DNA of 64,000 bases from an uncultured Lachnospiraceae bacterium (GTDB taxonomy: Bacteria > Bacillota > Clostridia > Lachnospirales > Lachnospiraceae), in contig CADACD010000002.1 of assembly GCA_902786365.1 (NCBI GenBank), forward strand, positions 90,707-154,706, given 5' to 3'. Numbering within the stretch: position 1 is the stretch's first letter; each line of letters opens with the position of its first letter. The notes under the pieces are model-generated. The model did no database searches. It saw only the letters and a list, made by a program, of their open reading frames with translations, and was not told the DNA's origin. This document shows positions 55,042 to 63,071 of this stretch, piece by piece. The position numbers were made by a program, and so were the translations under genes.

Positions 55042-55092
55042 AAGAGTGGAAGGTTTTGTCTTAGGACTTAGAACCCTCCACTCTTTATTTGT
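55042..55092. terminator. Terminator between convergent genes
   Basis: AAGAGTGGA (55042-55050) pairs with TCCACTCTT (55077-55085), with inner GGTTTT / GAACCC pairing, followed by TATTTGTTT. It can serve the ABC exporter on the plus strand and asnA on the minus strand. Confidence 0.75.
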
Positions 55093-55128
55093 TTCAATCA
55101 GAACATATAAAAAACATATTTAGCCTAA

Positions 55129-56139
55129 TTAAAGAAGTACAATTCCATTCTCTAAAGCTTCATCATGGATATCATCCGGCCAGATAGAAGCCTGAACTTC
55201 TCCGATATGTGCTTTTCTTAAATAAAACATGCAGATTCTTGACTGACCGATACCGCCTCCGATTGTATAAGGAAGGTCACAGTCGAGAATCGCTTTCTGG
55301 AATGGAAGATTGGCACGTTCCGGACAGCCGGCTTTGTCAAGCTGTTCGCGAAGAGAATCCTCATCAACTCTGATACCCATTGAAGATAACTCAAGAGCAA
55401 TATCCAAAACAGGATAGTATACAATTATATCACCATTTAATTTCCAATCATCGTAGTCAGGGGCACGACCGTCATGCTTTTCGCCAGATGCAAGTTTATC
55501 GCCAATCTGCATAATGAATACAGCACCTTTTAATTTGACAATATTGTACTCTCTTTCCTTTGGTGTTGCATCAGGGTACATATCCTCTAACTCCTGAGAT
55601 GTGATAAAGGAGATTTCTGCAGGAAGAATTTCGTTGATGTAGTTATACTGCATTGACATAAACTTTTCAGTATCTTTCAGTGCATTGTACACCTTTTCAA
55701 CTGTCTGTTTTAAAGTTTCTACATTACGCTCTTCTTTTGAAATAATCTTTTCCCAGTCCCACTGGTCAACAAAGATAGAATGTATATTGTCAGTATCTTC
55801 ATCACGTCTGATGGCATTCATATCTGTATAAAGTCCCTCTCCTGAATGGAAACCATATCTTTTTAAAGCCTGGCGTTTCCATTTTGCAAGAGAATGTACG
55901 ATTTCCACATTTCTCTCATCCTGTTCTTTGATTCCAAAATTAACAGGACGTTCTACTCCATTTAAGTTGTCATTAAGTCCACTTTCAGGTGTGACAAAAA
56001 GAGGAGCGGATACTCTTGTAAGGTTCAATTCCTTTGCAAGTGAACGCTCAAAATAGTCTTTTACAAGTTTGATGCCTATCTCAGTTTCACGGATAGATAA
56101 AGCGGATTCATATCCGCCAGGTGTAATTAAATGTTCCAT
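55129..56139 (-). CDS. asnA: Aspartate--ammonia ligase
   Basis: A 336-residue AsnA that makes asparagine from aspartate, ammonia and ATP. It is related to class II synthetases. Motifs: [78 protein letters not shown] split over about 105-125, [10 protein letters not shown] and [20 protein letters not shown]. The start has GAAAGGA upstream on the minus strand. Its presence with aspS-gatCAB means that the cell can make asparagine both free and on tRNA. No T-box is seen upstream. Confidence 0.95.
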   Translation of the reverse strand: MEHLITPGGYESALSIRETEIGIKLVKDYFERSLAKELNLTRVSAPLFVTPESGLNDNLNGVERPVNFGIKEQDERNVEIVHSLAKWKRQALKRYGFHSGEGLYTDMNAIRRDEDTDNIHSIFVDQWDWEKIISKEERNVETLKQTVEKVYNALKDTEKFMSMQYNYINEILPAEISFITSQELEDMYPDATPKEREYNIVKLKGAVFIMQIGDKLASGEKHDGRAPDYDDWKLNGDIIVYYPVLDIALELSSMGIRVDEDSLREQLDKAGCPERANLPFQKAILDCDLPYTIGGGIGQSRICMFYLRKAHIGEVQASIWPDDIHDEALENGIVLL

Positions 56140-56587
56140 TTTATTTTCAATCCTTTCAAAAAATTATCTTTTTTAAATTGGCGTAGTAACAAAATTATTC
56201 TGTATTTAGAAAAAAAATACCATTTATGTATATTTTGAACAATTTTCTTAATAAGTTGAATTATAAAATATTATATAAAAAACTTAAGAATATGAATAAA
56301 ATGCCTTCTGCACAGCCACCATTAGATTATAGCACAACATCAGTAAAAATAAAGTAAAAGTTTTTAAAAAAGTGATTATTTGCAGGTCAGTGGAATCAAT
56401 AACCACCAAATTTTATTTGATTAATATACAATATTCAGTTATAATCAAATTTAAGGATGTCATACTTTTTCATGCAAGCGTGAAACGTATGACCTTTTGA
56501 CCCTGGTATCATTTAAGTTTTGAATTAGAGAAAATCAGGAATTGTAAGTTCATATATTTGAATATATTTTTGGAGAGGTATGAATCA
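56140..56587. other. Divergent intergenic region with a strong hairpin
   Basis: About 450 AT-rich bases between asnA and hflX. The only clear structure is at 56459-56493: GTCATAC / GTATGAC continued by TTCATGC / GCGTGAA around a two-base loop. It is followed by CTTTTGACCCTGG, which is not a U tract. It could be an hflX leader structure. No small gene is supported. Confidence 0.45.
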
Positions 56588-57874
56588 ATGGAAAAGACAT
56601 ACGACGTTTCAGAAAAACCGGAAAAAGTAATTCTGATAGGTGTTTCAACATATGAAAATGATGATACAGAGCAATCGCTTGAGGAATTAAAAGATCTTGT
56701 AAAAACAGCAGGTGCAGTGACAGTTGCCACAATGATACAAAATCGTGAGGCAATACATTCAGGGACGTATATTGGAAAAGGAAAGATAGAGGAAGTAAAG
56801 GTGCTCATCGATGAACTGGAAGCGACAGGAGTCGTTTGTGATGATGAGCTAAGTCCGGCACAGCTTAAGAATTTAAGAGATATGCTAGATATAAAAGTGA
56901 TGGATAGAACTTTGGTTATTCTTGACATATTTGCAGCAAGGGCAAGGACAGGAGAAGGAAAGATACAGGTAGAGCTTGCACAGTTAAAATACAGGCAGTC
57001 AAGACTGACAGGACTTGGAAAGTCTCTTTCTAGGCTTGGTGGTGGTATTGGTACAAGAGGTCCAGGTGAGAAGAAACTGGAAGTGGACAGACGACTTATC
57101 AGAGATAGGATTGCAACACTGAGACATGAAATTGCTGACATGGAAACACACAGAGAGCTTGCAAGAAGCAACAGAAGTAAGAAACCGACAACAGTGATAT
57201 CAATCGTGGGTTATACAAATGCAGGAAAGTCCACTCTTTTAAATGAGCTCACAGGGGCCGAAGTGCTGGAAGAGGATAAACTCTTTGCCACTCTTGATCC
57301 GACGACAAGAGGGTATAAGCTGGAAAGTGGGCAGGAAATTATGTTGACAGACACTGTTGGATTTATCAGAAAACTGCCTCACCATCTTGTCGATGCATTC
57401 CGTAGTACATTGGAAGAAGCAAAATATGCAGATATACTGATTCATGTGGTTGATGCGTCAAATCCACAGATGGACTCACAGATGCATATCGTATATAAGA
57501 CACTTAGCGAGCTTGGAGTTGAGGATAAGCCGATTATTACAATATTTAATAAACAGGACAAGTTAAAGCAGATGTATGAGGAAGAAGGAAAGACAAAGGA
57601 AGAATTTCCGGTATTCAAGGATTTCAAGGCAGATTACACTATTAATGCATCAGTCAAAAAGCATGAAGGATTTGAAGAATTATTAAAAACGATTGAGGAA
57701 ATTATTCGAAATCAAAAGATATATATTGCAAAGACATTCGATTATAAGAAGGCAGGAGAAATACAGAGAATTCGCAAATATGGTGAACTTCTAAAAGAAG
57801 AGTATACAGAATCCGGCATCTATGTGGAAGCGTATGTTCCGGTTGAGATAGCGAGTGCACTTACAGACAAGTAA
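56588..57874 (+). CDS. hflX: Ribosome-associated GTPase HflX
   Basis: A 428-residue GTPase that binds the 50S subunit and rescues stalled or hibernating ribosomes. The N-terminal domain (about 1-180) has YIGKGKIEEVK, DDELSPAQLKNL, RTLVILDIFAARA and the glycine-rich GLGKSLSRLGGGIGTRGPGE. The G domain has G1 VGYTNAGKSTLLN, G3 DTVGFIRKLPHHL, G4 FNKQDKL and G5 INASVKK. The ATG at 56588 has GGAGAGG; the frame opens 30 bases earlier at a TTG. It is likely transcribed alone. Confidence 0.94.
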   Translation: MEKTYDVSEKPEKVILIGVSTYENDDTEQSLEELKDLVKTAGAVTVATMIQNREAIHSGTYIGKGKIEEVKVLIDELEATGVVCDDELSPAQLKNLRDMLDIKVMDRTLVILDIFAARARTGEGKIQVELAQLKYRQSRLTGLGKSLSRLGGGIGTRGPGEKKLEVDRRLIRDRIATLRHEIADMETHRELARSNRSKKPTTVISIVGYTNAGKSTLLNELTGAEVLEEDKLFATLDPTTRGYKLESGQEIMLTDTVGFIRKLPHHLVDAFRSTLEEAKYADILIHVVDASNPQMDSQMHIVYKTLSELGVEDKPIITIFNKQDKLKQMYEEEGKTKEEFPVFKDFKADYTINASVKKHEGFEELLKTIEEIIRNQKIYIAKTFDYKKAGEIQRIRKYGELLKEEYTESGIYVEAYVPVEIASALTDK

Positions 57875-57962
57875 ATGGATAGCATAAAGAGACAGTACGT
57901 TTTTATGAGTCAGAATGTAACATGATATGTATATATAGTATGAGAAAAGAGAAGGAGAAACA

Positions 57963-58793
57963 ATGAGTTACGCAGATGATTTATTTATTGATATGTGCAG
58001 TGATATTATAGAAAACGGATTTAGTACGGAAGGTGAGAAGGTCAGACCGAAATGGGAAGATGGTTCATATGCTTATACAATCAAGAAATTCGCAGTAGTG
58101 AGCAGATACGATTTGTCGAAAGAGTTTCCGGCACTTACACTTAGAAAAACAGCATTTAAGAGTGCTGTCGATGAGATTCTCTGGATATGGCAGAAAAAAT
58201 CAAATAATGTCAACGAACTGAAAAGCCATATATGGGACAGTTGGGCTGACGAAGATGGATCTATTGGAAAGGCATATGGCTATCAGCTTGGTGTAAAGCA
58301 TCAATATAGAGAAGGTGAAATGGACCAAGTGGACAGGGTACTATTTGATTTGAAAAATAATCCATACAGCAGAAGGATTATGACAAATCTTTATGTGCAT
58401 CAGGATTTGCATGAAATGAACCTATACCCTTGTGCATACAGTATGACATTCAATGTAACAGGGGATAAACTGAATGCGATTTTGAACCAGCGTTCTCAGG
58501 ATATCCTTACTGCAAACAATTGGAATGTTGTTCAGTATGCGGTGCTGCTTCATATGATAGCACAGGTCAGTGGATTACAGGCGGGCGAACTAGTTCATGT
58601 GATTGCAGATGCCCATATTTATGACAGGCATATACCTCTTGTGAAAGAACTGATTTCAAGAGAAAAATATCCGGCACCGATATTCCATATCAATAAAGAA
58701 ATCAAAGATTTTTATGATTTTACCGTTGATGATGTGTGGCTTGAAAATTATGTAACAGGACCACAGATTAAAAATATTCCGGTTGCTGTGTAA
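57963..58793 (+). CDS. thyA: Thymidylate synthase (ThyA, Bacillus/phi3T-like form)
   Basis: A 276-residue enzyme that methylates dUMP to dTMP using methylene-tetrahydrofolate. The catalytic Cys is in NLYPCAYSMTFNV, where the common PCH is PCA. The dUMP site is RRIMTNLYVHQDL and NQRSQDILTANNWNVVQYA, and the end has HIYDRHIPLVKEL. The PCA form and the ANNWN loop (in place of LGLPFN) set it apart from E. coli-type ThyA and fit the Bacillus ThyA/phi3T group. AGAAGGAG precedes the start. The next gene is folA, which recycles its dihydrofolate product. Confidence 0.92.
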   Translation: MSYADDLFIDMCSDIIENGFSTEGEKVRPKWEDGSYAYTIKKFAVVSRYDLSKEFPALTLRKTAFKSAVDEILWIWQKKSNNVNELKSHIWDSWADEDGSIGKAYGYQLGVKHQYREGEMDQVDRVLFDLKNNPYSRRIMTNLYVHQDLHEMNLYPCAYSMTFNVTGDKLNAILNQRSQDILTANNWNVVQYAVLLHMIAQVSGLQAGELVHVIADAHIYDRHIPLVKELISREKYPAPIFHINKEIKDFYDFTVDDVWLENYVTGPQIKNIPVAV

Positions 58794-58878
58794 AAAAATG
58801 AAAGCACATATTTAATAAAAAATGAAAAGGCAATACCAAAGCCCAATTACATAACAGACAGAAAGGGTGAAGAAAATT

Positions 58879-59367
58879 ATGAAACTGATAGCAGCAGTTG
58901 ACAAAAACTGGGGAATAGGAAACAAGGGAAAATTGCTTGTGAGTATTCCGGAGGATATGAAATTTTTCAGAGAGACAACGACAGGAAATGTTGTTGTAAT
59001 GGGAAAAAATACATTACTAAGTTTTCCAAACGGACTTCCATTAAAGAACAGAATCAACATTGTTCTCACAACAGATAAAAGTTTTACAGCAAAAGATGCT
59101 GTGATTGTCCACAGTATGGAAGAGGCAATGGAAGAGATAAAAAAATATAATACTGAAAATGTTTATGTGATAGGTGGGGCAAGTATTTATCAGCAGATGC
59201 TTGACTATTGTGATACTGCTTACATTACATACATAGACTATTCCTATGATGCAGATACTTATTTTCCGAACCTTGATAAAAAGCAGGAGTGGGAGATGGT
59301 AGAGGAAAGTGAAGAGAAAACCTATTTTGATGTGGAATATTATTTTAGAAAATATGTAAAAAAATAA
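58879..59367 (+). CDS. folA: Dihydrofolate reductase
   Basis: A 162-residue DHFR that reduces dihydrofolate with NADPH. Motifs: KLIAAVDKNWGIGNKGKLL, IPEDMKFFRETTTGN with the catalytic acidic residue, VVMGKNTLLSFPNGLPLKNR and VYVIGGASIYQQML. The ATG at 58879 has AAAGGGTGA eight bases upstream; an in-frame GTG twelve bases earlier is too close to that site. It lies 85 bases after thyA in the usual thyA-folA order. Confidence 0.94.
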   Translation: MKLIAAVDKNWGIGNKGKLLVSIPEDMKFFRETTTGNVVVMGKNTLLSFPNGLPLKNRINIVLTTDKSFTAKDAVIVHSMEEAMEEIKKYNTENVYVIGGASIYQQMLDYCDTAYITYIDYSYDADTYFPNLDKKQEWEMVEESEEKTYFDVEYYFRKYVKK

Positions 59368-59470
59368 AACCGGGAATACAATTTCGCATTACAGAGCATA
59401 AATTGTGTCAACAAAGAAAAGTTTTCTGCATATAATGAGATAAAGTGTAATCATATAAGGATTGTGATTT

Positions 59471-60202
59471 ATGAAGGCAATGCAAAATGACATGGTTGAC
59501 AATGGAACATTGAAAGTTGTTTGTACTACGTTAAATAATATTCCTATCAAAGATGTTGATGTGTCTATCTATGTTGAGGGCGAACAGACAGATAAGATTG
59601 AGAAACTGGTGACTGACAGTACCGGACAGACAGAAGAGGTAGAATTAGAAGCACCTCCTGTGGAACTGAGTCTTGACAGAGAGAATATTATACAGCCCTA
59701 TTCGGAATATACACTGATGATTCAAGCAGAAGGATATGAGCCTGTCAACATATCAGGTGTGGAAATTTTATCTGGTGAGCAGGCTGTACAAAATATCAGG
59801 CTGAGGCCTGTACAGCAGGAAGACTATGGAAATGCATATGTCATACCGGCACATACATTGTATGGTGATTACCCGCCAAAGATTGCTGAAGATGAAATAA
59901 AACCACAAAATATATCAGGAGAGATTGTTTTAAGTAAAGTGGTGGTGCCCGAATATATCGTTGTACATGACGGACCACCGGCAGATTCATCAGCAAATGA
60001 TTATTATGTATTGTATAAGGACTACATAAAAAATGTTGCCTCGTGTGAGATATATGCGACATGGCCGGAAGAGGCAATTAAAGCAAATGTGCTTGCGATA
60101 ATGTCATTTACATTAAACAGAGTGTATACGGAGTGGTATCGGAAACAAAAGAAATTCGGGGTAAAAGTAAGGTACTTTCCAATGAGATACTGGTCAGGAT
60201 AA
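59471..60202 (+). pseudogene. SleC-like spore cortex-lytic protein, C-terminally truncated
   Basis: A 243-residue product matching the N-terminal part of clostridial SleC-like spore cortex-lytic proteins: GTLKVVCTTLNNIPIKDVDV, a beta-sandwich repeat with YSEYTLMIQAEGYEPVNI, then VVPEYIVVHDGPPADSSAN and YKDYIKNVASCEIYATWPEE. It reaches the SpoIID-like motif IMSFTLNRVYTEWYR and then leaves the family sequence, ending after about 21 unrelated residues. The rest of the SpoIID-like domain and the C-terminal region are absent. A 3' deletion or insertion of foreign DNA at about 60140-60200 is likely, since accessory genes begin right after it. Confidence 0.65.
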
Positions 60203-60420
60203 AGCCTAAGAGAGTAAGATGGATAAGGCAGGAGTTTGATTTGGATATGGTATGAAAAGATAATTTTGCAGACAGTAAAAAATGATTATAATTGAAATGA
60301 AAGCGAGCATGAACGAAATGAGTAATTGATTTCATGGGATAAGTTAGCGACAGAACGAAGGTCTGGGGCATTAGCAGGTTCACGAAGTGGTTCTGATAAT
60401 GTGTAAAAGGAGACATGGAT
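60203..60420. other. Junction region with a dispersed repeat fragment
   Basis: About 218 bases between the broken SleC-like gene and the accessory cassette. It contains GAAGGTCTGGGGCATTA at about 60357-60373, like the right half of the palindrome at 26729-26751, followed by GGTTCACGAAGTGGTTCTG. These look like remnants of a repeat family. Confidence 0.45.
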
Positions 60421-61311
60421 ATGCAGGAAGAATTAAAAAATAAACAAATTAGATATGAGAGAGAGATTGCAAGTCATTTTAAATATAAAAAAATATACGG
60501 TAATACGAAAATTGATGATGAATTTAATATAGTTATTTTTACAGAGGATACAGAATATGGGTATGAGTTTATAGAAAAATATATTAAAACATGTTATAAA
60601 GATAAGAACATTACACTTGTATCAACCGGAGGCTGTGGAAATTTCAGATTTGCATATAGGTTCATGGAACAGGAAAAATTTGATTATGCTATATTTGTGT
60701 ATGATAGAGGTAAGACATCAAAAAGTTTAGAAAATATAGGAAATAACAGAACAGATATAAAAAGAGCAATATTGAAATATAAAAAGTTTAGAAACAATAC
60801 AAAAATATTTGTATTTTCTCCATTGTCTTTTGAAAGTATATTTATGTCATTTGAATTCCTGTTAACAGACTATTTAATCAATTACAATATATCTGAAAAA
60901 TATACATTATTACATAAGGATTGTGTTTCCATAATGTCTGGAGAATTAAGTGATGATATCTTGAGTAAATATACAAAGTACTTTAAATCATTAGAACGGC
61001 TTATGGAGGATAGTATAGAGAACATTACAAGAGATACTGTATATCAAATTTCACATAACCCATCGTATATGTCAGAATGTTGGCATACCGGTTGTGAATG
61101 TGAAAATAAAATTGAAAAATGTCATATAACAGATGTTTCAAGTTATATCAATTATTCTAGTAGTAAAATAGAACTTTTGTCAGCACATTCTTCATTAGGA
61201 GGATTGACATATATTTTAGATAAGATATATGGTTACAAGTTCAGAAAATTACCAAAAGCATTTGGTAAGAATCAGAAATATATTAATAAACTCGTTGAGG
61301 AGGTTACATAA
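60421..61311 (+). CDS. Unrecognised protein with TOPRIM/RloB-like features
   Basis: A 296-residue protein I cannot place with certainty. Residues about 36-160 resemble a TOPRIM fold: FNIVIFTEDTEYGYEFIEKY with the acidic motif, FDYAIFVYDRGKTSK with an Asp on the second strand, and FVFSPLSFESIFMSFEFLL, which recalls the SNPCFExW region of RloB/DUF4276 proteins. The C-terminal half has a possible zinc cluster CWHTGCECENKIEKC (about 221-235). TOPRIM proteins cut or bind nucleic acids and often pair with ATPases in defence systems. The ATG at 60421 has AAAGGAG eight bases upstream. It is followed one base later by the next gene, in a three-gene operon. Confidence 0.6.
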   Translation: MQEELKNKQIRYEREIASHFKYKKIYGNTKIDDEFNIVIFTEDTEYGYEFIEKYIKTCYKDKNITLVSTGGCGNFRFAYRFMEQEKFDYAIFVYDRGKTSKSLENIGNNRTDIKRAILKYKKFRNNTKIFVFSPLSFESIFMSFEFLLTDYLINYNISEKYTLLHKDCVSIMSGELSDDILSKYTKYFKSLERLMEDSIENITRDTVYQISHNPSYMSECWHTGCECENKIEKCHITDVSSYINYSSSKIELLSAHSSLGGLTYILDKIYGYKFRKLPKAFGKNQKYINKLVEEVT

Positions 61312-61312
61312 T

Positions 61313-61789
61313 ATGTTAAAGATATATACAGACAAGAAAATAGCACAAAGCAGTAATCTGTCAGTGGTATTAGATGTAGAGGCACAGTATATTGTAAGAT
61401 ATAATGACATTATAGCCAAGTATGAGAACAATCAATATGCACTTCAAATACTTGAAAATATAGAGGGAATGACATGGCATAATGGAGATGTGATAAAGGC
61501 AAAATTTGGTTCTGTATCAATGAGGGATATATCTACAGGAGGAAAGGCATGTTTATTAGCTGTCATATACAATGAAGAATTTGCAGTAAGCAATATGGAA
61601 ATGGGATATAATTGTATATGTGAGTTGTTTAAGGTTGCGAAAAATATCAATATCAATTTGATAGTCGATTATGTTTATGAGAAACTTCCGATTGAATCAG
61701 AACCGGAAGTTTATATTAATGATGTTAGATGTGAAAATATAAACGAGATAATTGATATGATAGAACTGTTTAAGGAGGGGATAGCGTGA
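61313..61789 (+). CDS. Unrecognised protein, DUF4869-like
   Basis: A 158-residue protein beginning MLKIYTDKKIAQSSNLSVVL. The middle, SVSMRDISTGGKACLLAVIY, and the following NCICELFKVAKNININLIVD resemble DUF4869 proteins, which have a similar MLxIY start, an STGxK motif and a G-x-NC helix. The match is from memory and weak. GAGGAGG lies ten bases before the ATG. The start is one base after the preceding stop, and its stop overlaps the next start, so the three genes are translationally coupled. No catalytic motif is clear. Confidence 0.6.
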   Translation: MLKIYTDKKIAQSSNLSVVLDVEAQYIVRYNDIIAKYENNQYALQILENIEGMTWHNGDVIKAKFGSVSMRDISTGGKACLLAVIYNEEFAVSNMEMGYNCICELFKVAKNININLIVDYVYEKLPIESEPEVYINDVRCENINEIIDMIELFKEGIA

Positions 61790-62250
61790 ATAGGTTAGTA
61801 ATAAAGACAAGCACAGGAGAGGCGATGGACTTGCCAATCTATGATAAAGTAAGTGTAATAACAGGATATTCAGCGACGGGAAAAACGAAACTGTTAAATT
61901 GGATAAAAGCTTGTAAAGAACTGTATAGCATTAATCCAAAAGATATAACAGAGTGCAGTAAAAATTTTGATGATATATTGATTATAACAACAAAAGAAGA
62001 GTGTAAGAGTTTATTGCTTGCTGGTTATTCCCATAAAATTATTTTTATAGACAGATTTAATTATATCAGTAACGAGGAGTTAAATAATTTTGTCATCAAT
62101 TCAGAGAATATATTTATTCTGGTGGGACATGGGAATACTGCTAATTTTGCATCACAAGACGCAATTTTAGGAGTTAGGTATGAAAAGGGAGAATATCATT
62201 TTTACCAGATATATGAGAATGGAATATTAAATGCTACTGATATCATATAG
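61786..62250 (+). CDS. Small P-loop ATPase
   Basis: A 154-residue protein with Walker A ITGYSATGKTKLLNWI (about 26-41), a Walker B-like strand HKIIFIDRFNYIS (about 83-95) and a possible sensor region IFILVGHGNTANF. This is a minimal ATPase core without added domains. The start is GTG with AAGGAGGGG upstream, overlapping the stop of the preceding gene by four bases. A strong terminator follows. With the TOPRIM-like gene it gives a nuclease-plus-ATPase pairing like those in several anti-phage systems, but no experiment or database match supports a function here. Confidence 0.65.
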   Translation: MNRLVIKTSTGEAMDLPIYDKVSVITGYSATGKTKLLNWIKACKELYSINPKDITECSKNFDDILIITTKEECKSLLLAGYSHKIIFIDRFNYISNEELNNFVINSENIFILVGHGNTANFASQDAILGVRYEKGEYHFYQIYENGILNATDII

Positions 62251-62272
62251 CGAAACATATTGAAAGACATTT

Positions 62273-62304
62273 ACAGACAGTTTCATCACTGTCTGTTATT
62301 TTTT
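62273..62304 (+). terminator. Rho-independent terminator of the three-gene cassette
   Basis: ACAGACAG (62273-62280) pairs with CTGTCTGT (62289-62296), eight-base loop, followed by TATTTTTTT. Confidence 0.85.
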
Positions 62305-62355
62305 TGCAGTTTTATCAGATTGCATATTAGTGAAGTGAACTCAAAAAAGTTGTAA

Positions 62356-62628
62356 GTGCATTCACAAAACTTAGACAAAAATAAATATGAAAACATATTA
62401 TATTGTTTATACTTGAAAGAGGTAACACCTATCAGAACATATGATGTTCCAAATGAGCCAGAGGAACCATCAGACCCAGAAACACCTACACCAGATGATA
62501 ATGATGGTTCATACAATATAATAAAATGCTATTACACAGAAGATGAAGATACACATGAATTAGTAAACATGGGAACATTTTATAAACAGCAAACAAGCCC
62601 AGAAGTAGAAATTATAGATTTTATTTAA
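62356..62628 (+). pseudogene. Possible remnant of a secreted or phage-like protein
   Basis: An open frame of 90 codons without a ribosome binding site. Its centre is PNEPEEPSDPETPTPDDNDG, a proline/acid-rich linker typical of surface or tail proteins, followed by YNIIKCYYTEDEDTHEL and a short end. It may be the 3' fragment of a larger gene cut away by rearrangement. Low certainty. Confidence 0.3.
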
Positions 62629-62770
62629 AGATGAGAAGAAAATATTTAAAGAATGAGAAAAATTTAATTTAAAGATGAAAAGAAAATATTTAAAGAATGA
62701 GAAAAATTTAATTTAAAGATAAAAAGAATTTAATTCAAAGATAGAAAATATTTAAAGATAGAAATTGAGA
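62623..62770 (+). repeat. Tandem iteron-like repeats
   Basis: A 44-base unit starts at 62623 and 62667, with a third, decaying copy from 62711. Inside it the core ATTTAAAGA recurs about every 20-24 bases, about seven times in all, followed by purine-rich spacers. Such iterated short motifs before a replication gene are the usual layout of iterons that bind a Rep protein. Low-complexity purine repeats are the alternative. Confidence 0.7.
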
Positions 62771-63071
62771 ATCGTCTAAAACCTACCTATTTTTATTATC
62801 AAGTAAAGGGGCAGTGTGCTGTATCTATTCAACAATGAAAAGAATAGATGTAGCATATTTTTTTTGAGAATATCGCAAATTGTATTTGGCAAAAATGACG
62901 AAAAAATTTGGTTTAATGCTATATCAAAAAAAAATCAATGCATCTGCAACATGGGTAACGGGTGTGAAATGCAACATTTTGATAATGAAAAAAGTTTGTA
63001 AACTATATCAATATACATTATGAAAAATATTGATTACAATGAAGAAAAACAGGAAAAAGGAGATGGGATTC

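Noticed and set aside
62623-62770. CRISPR array
   Set aside because: The repeats are contiguous and decaying, without unique spacers; they fit tandem or iteron repeats.
62816-63001. 61-codon frame with GTG start before the Rep gene
   Set aside because: AAAGGGG lies just upstream, so a small gene is possible, but the sequence has no family, signal or conserved pattern and sits in AT-rich DNA.
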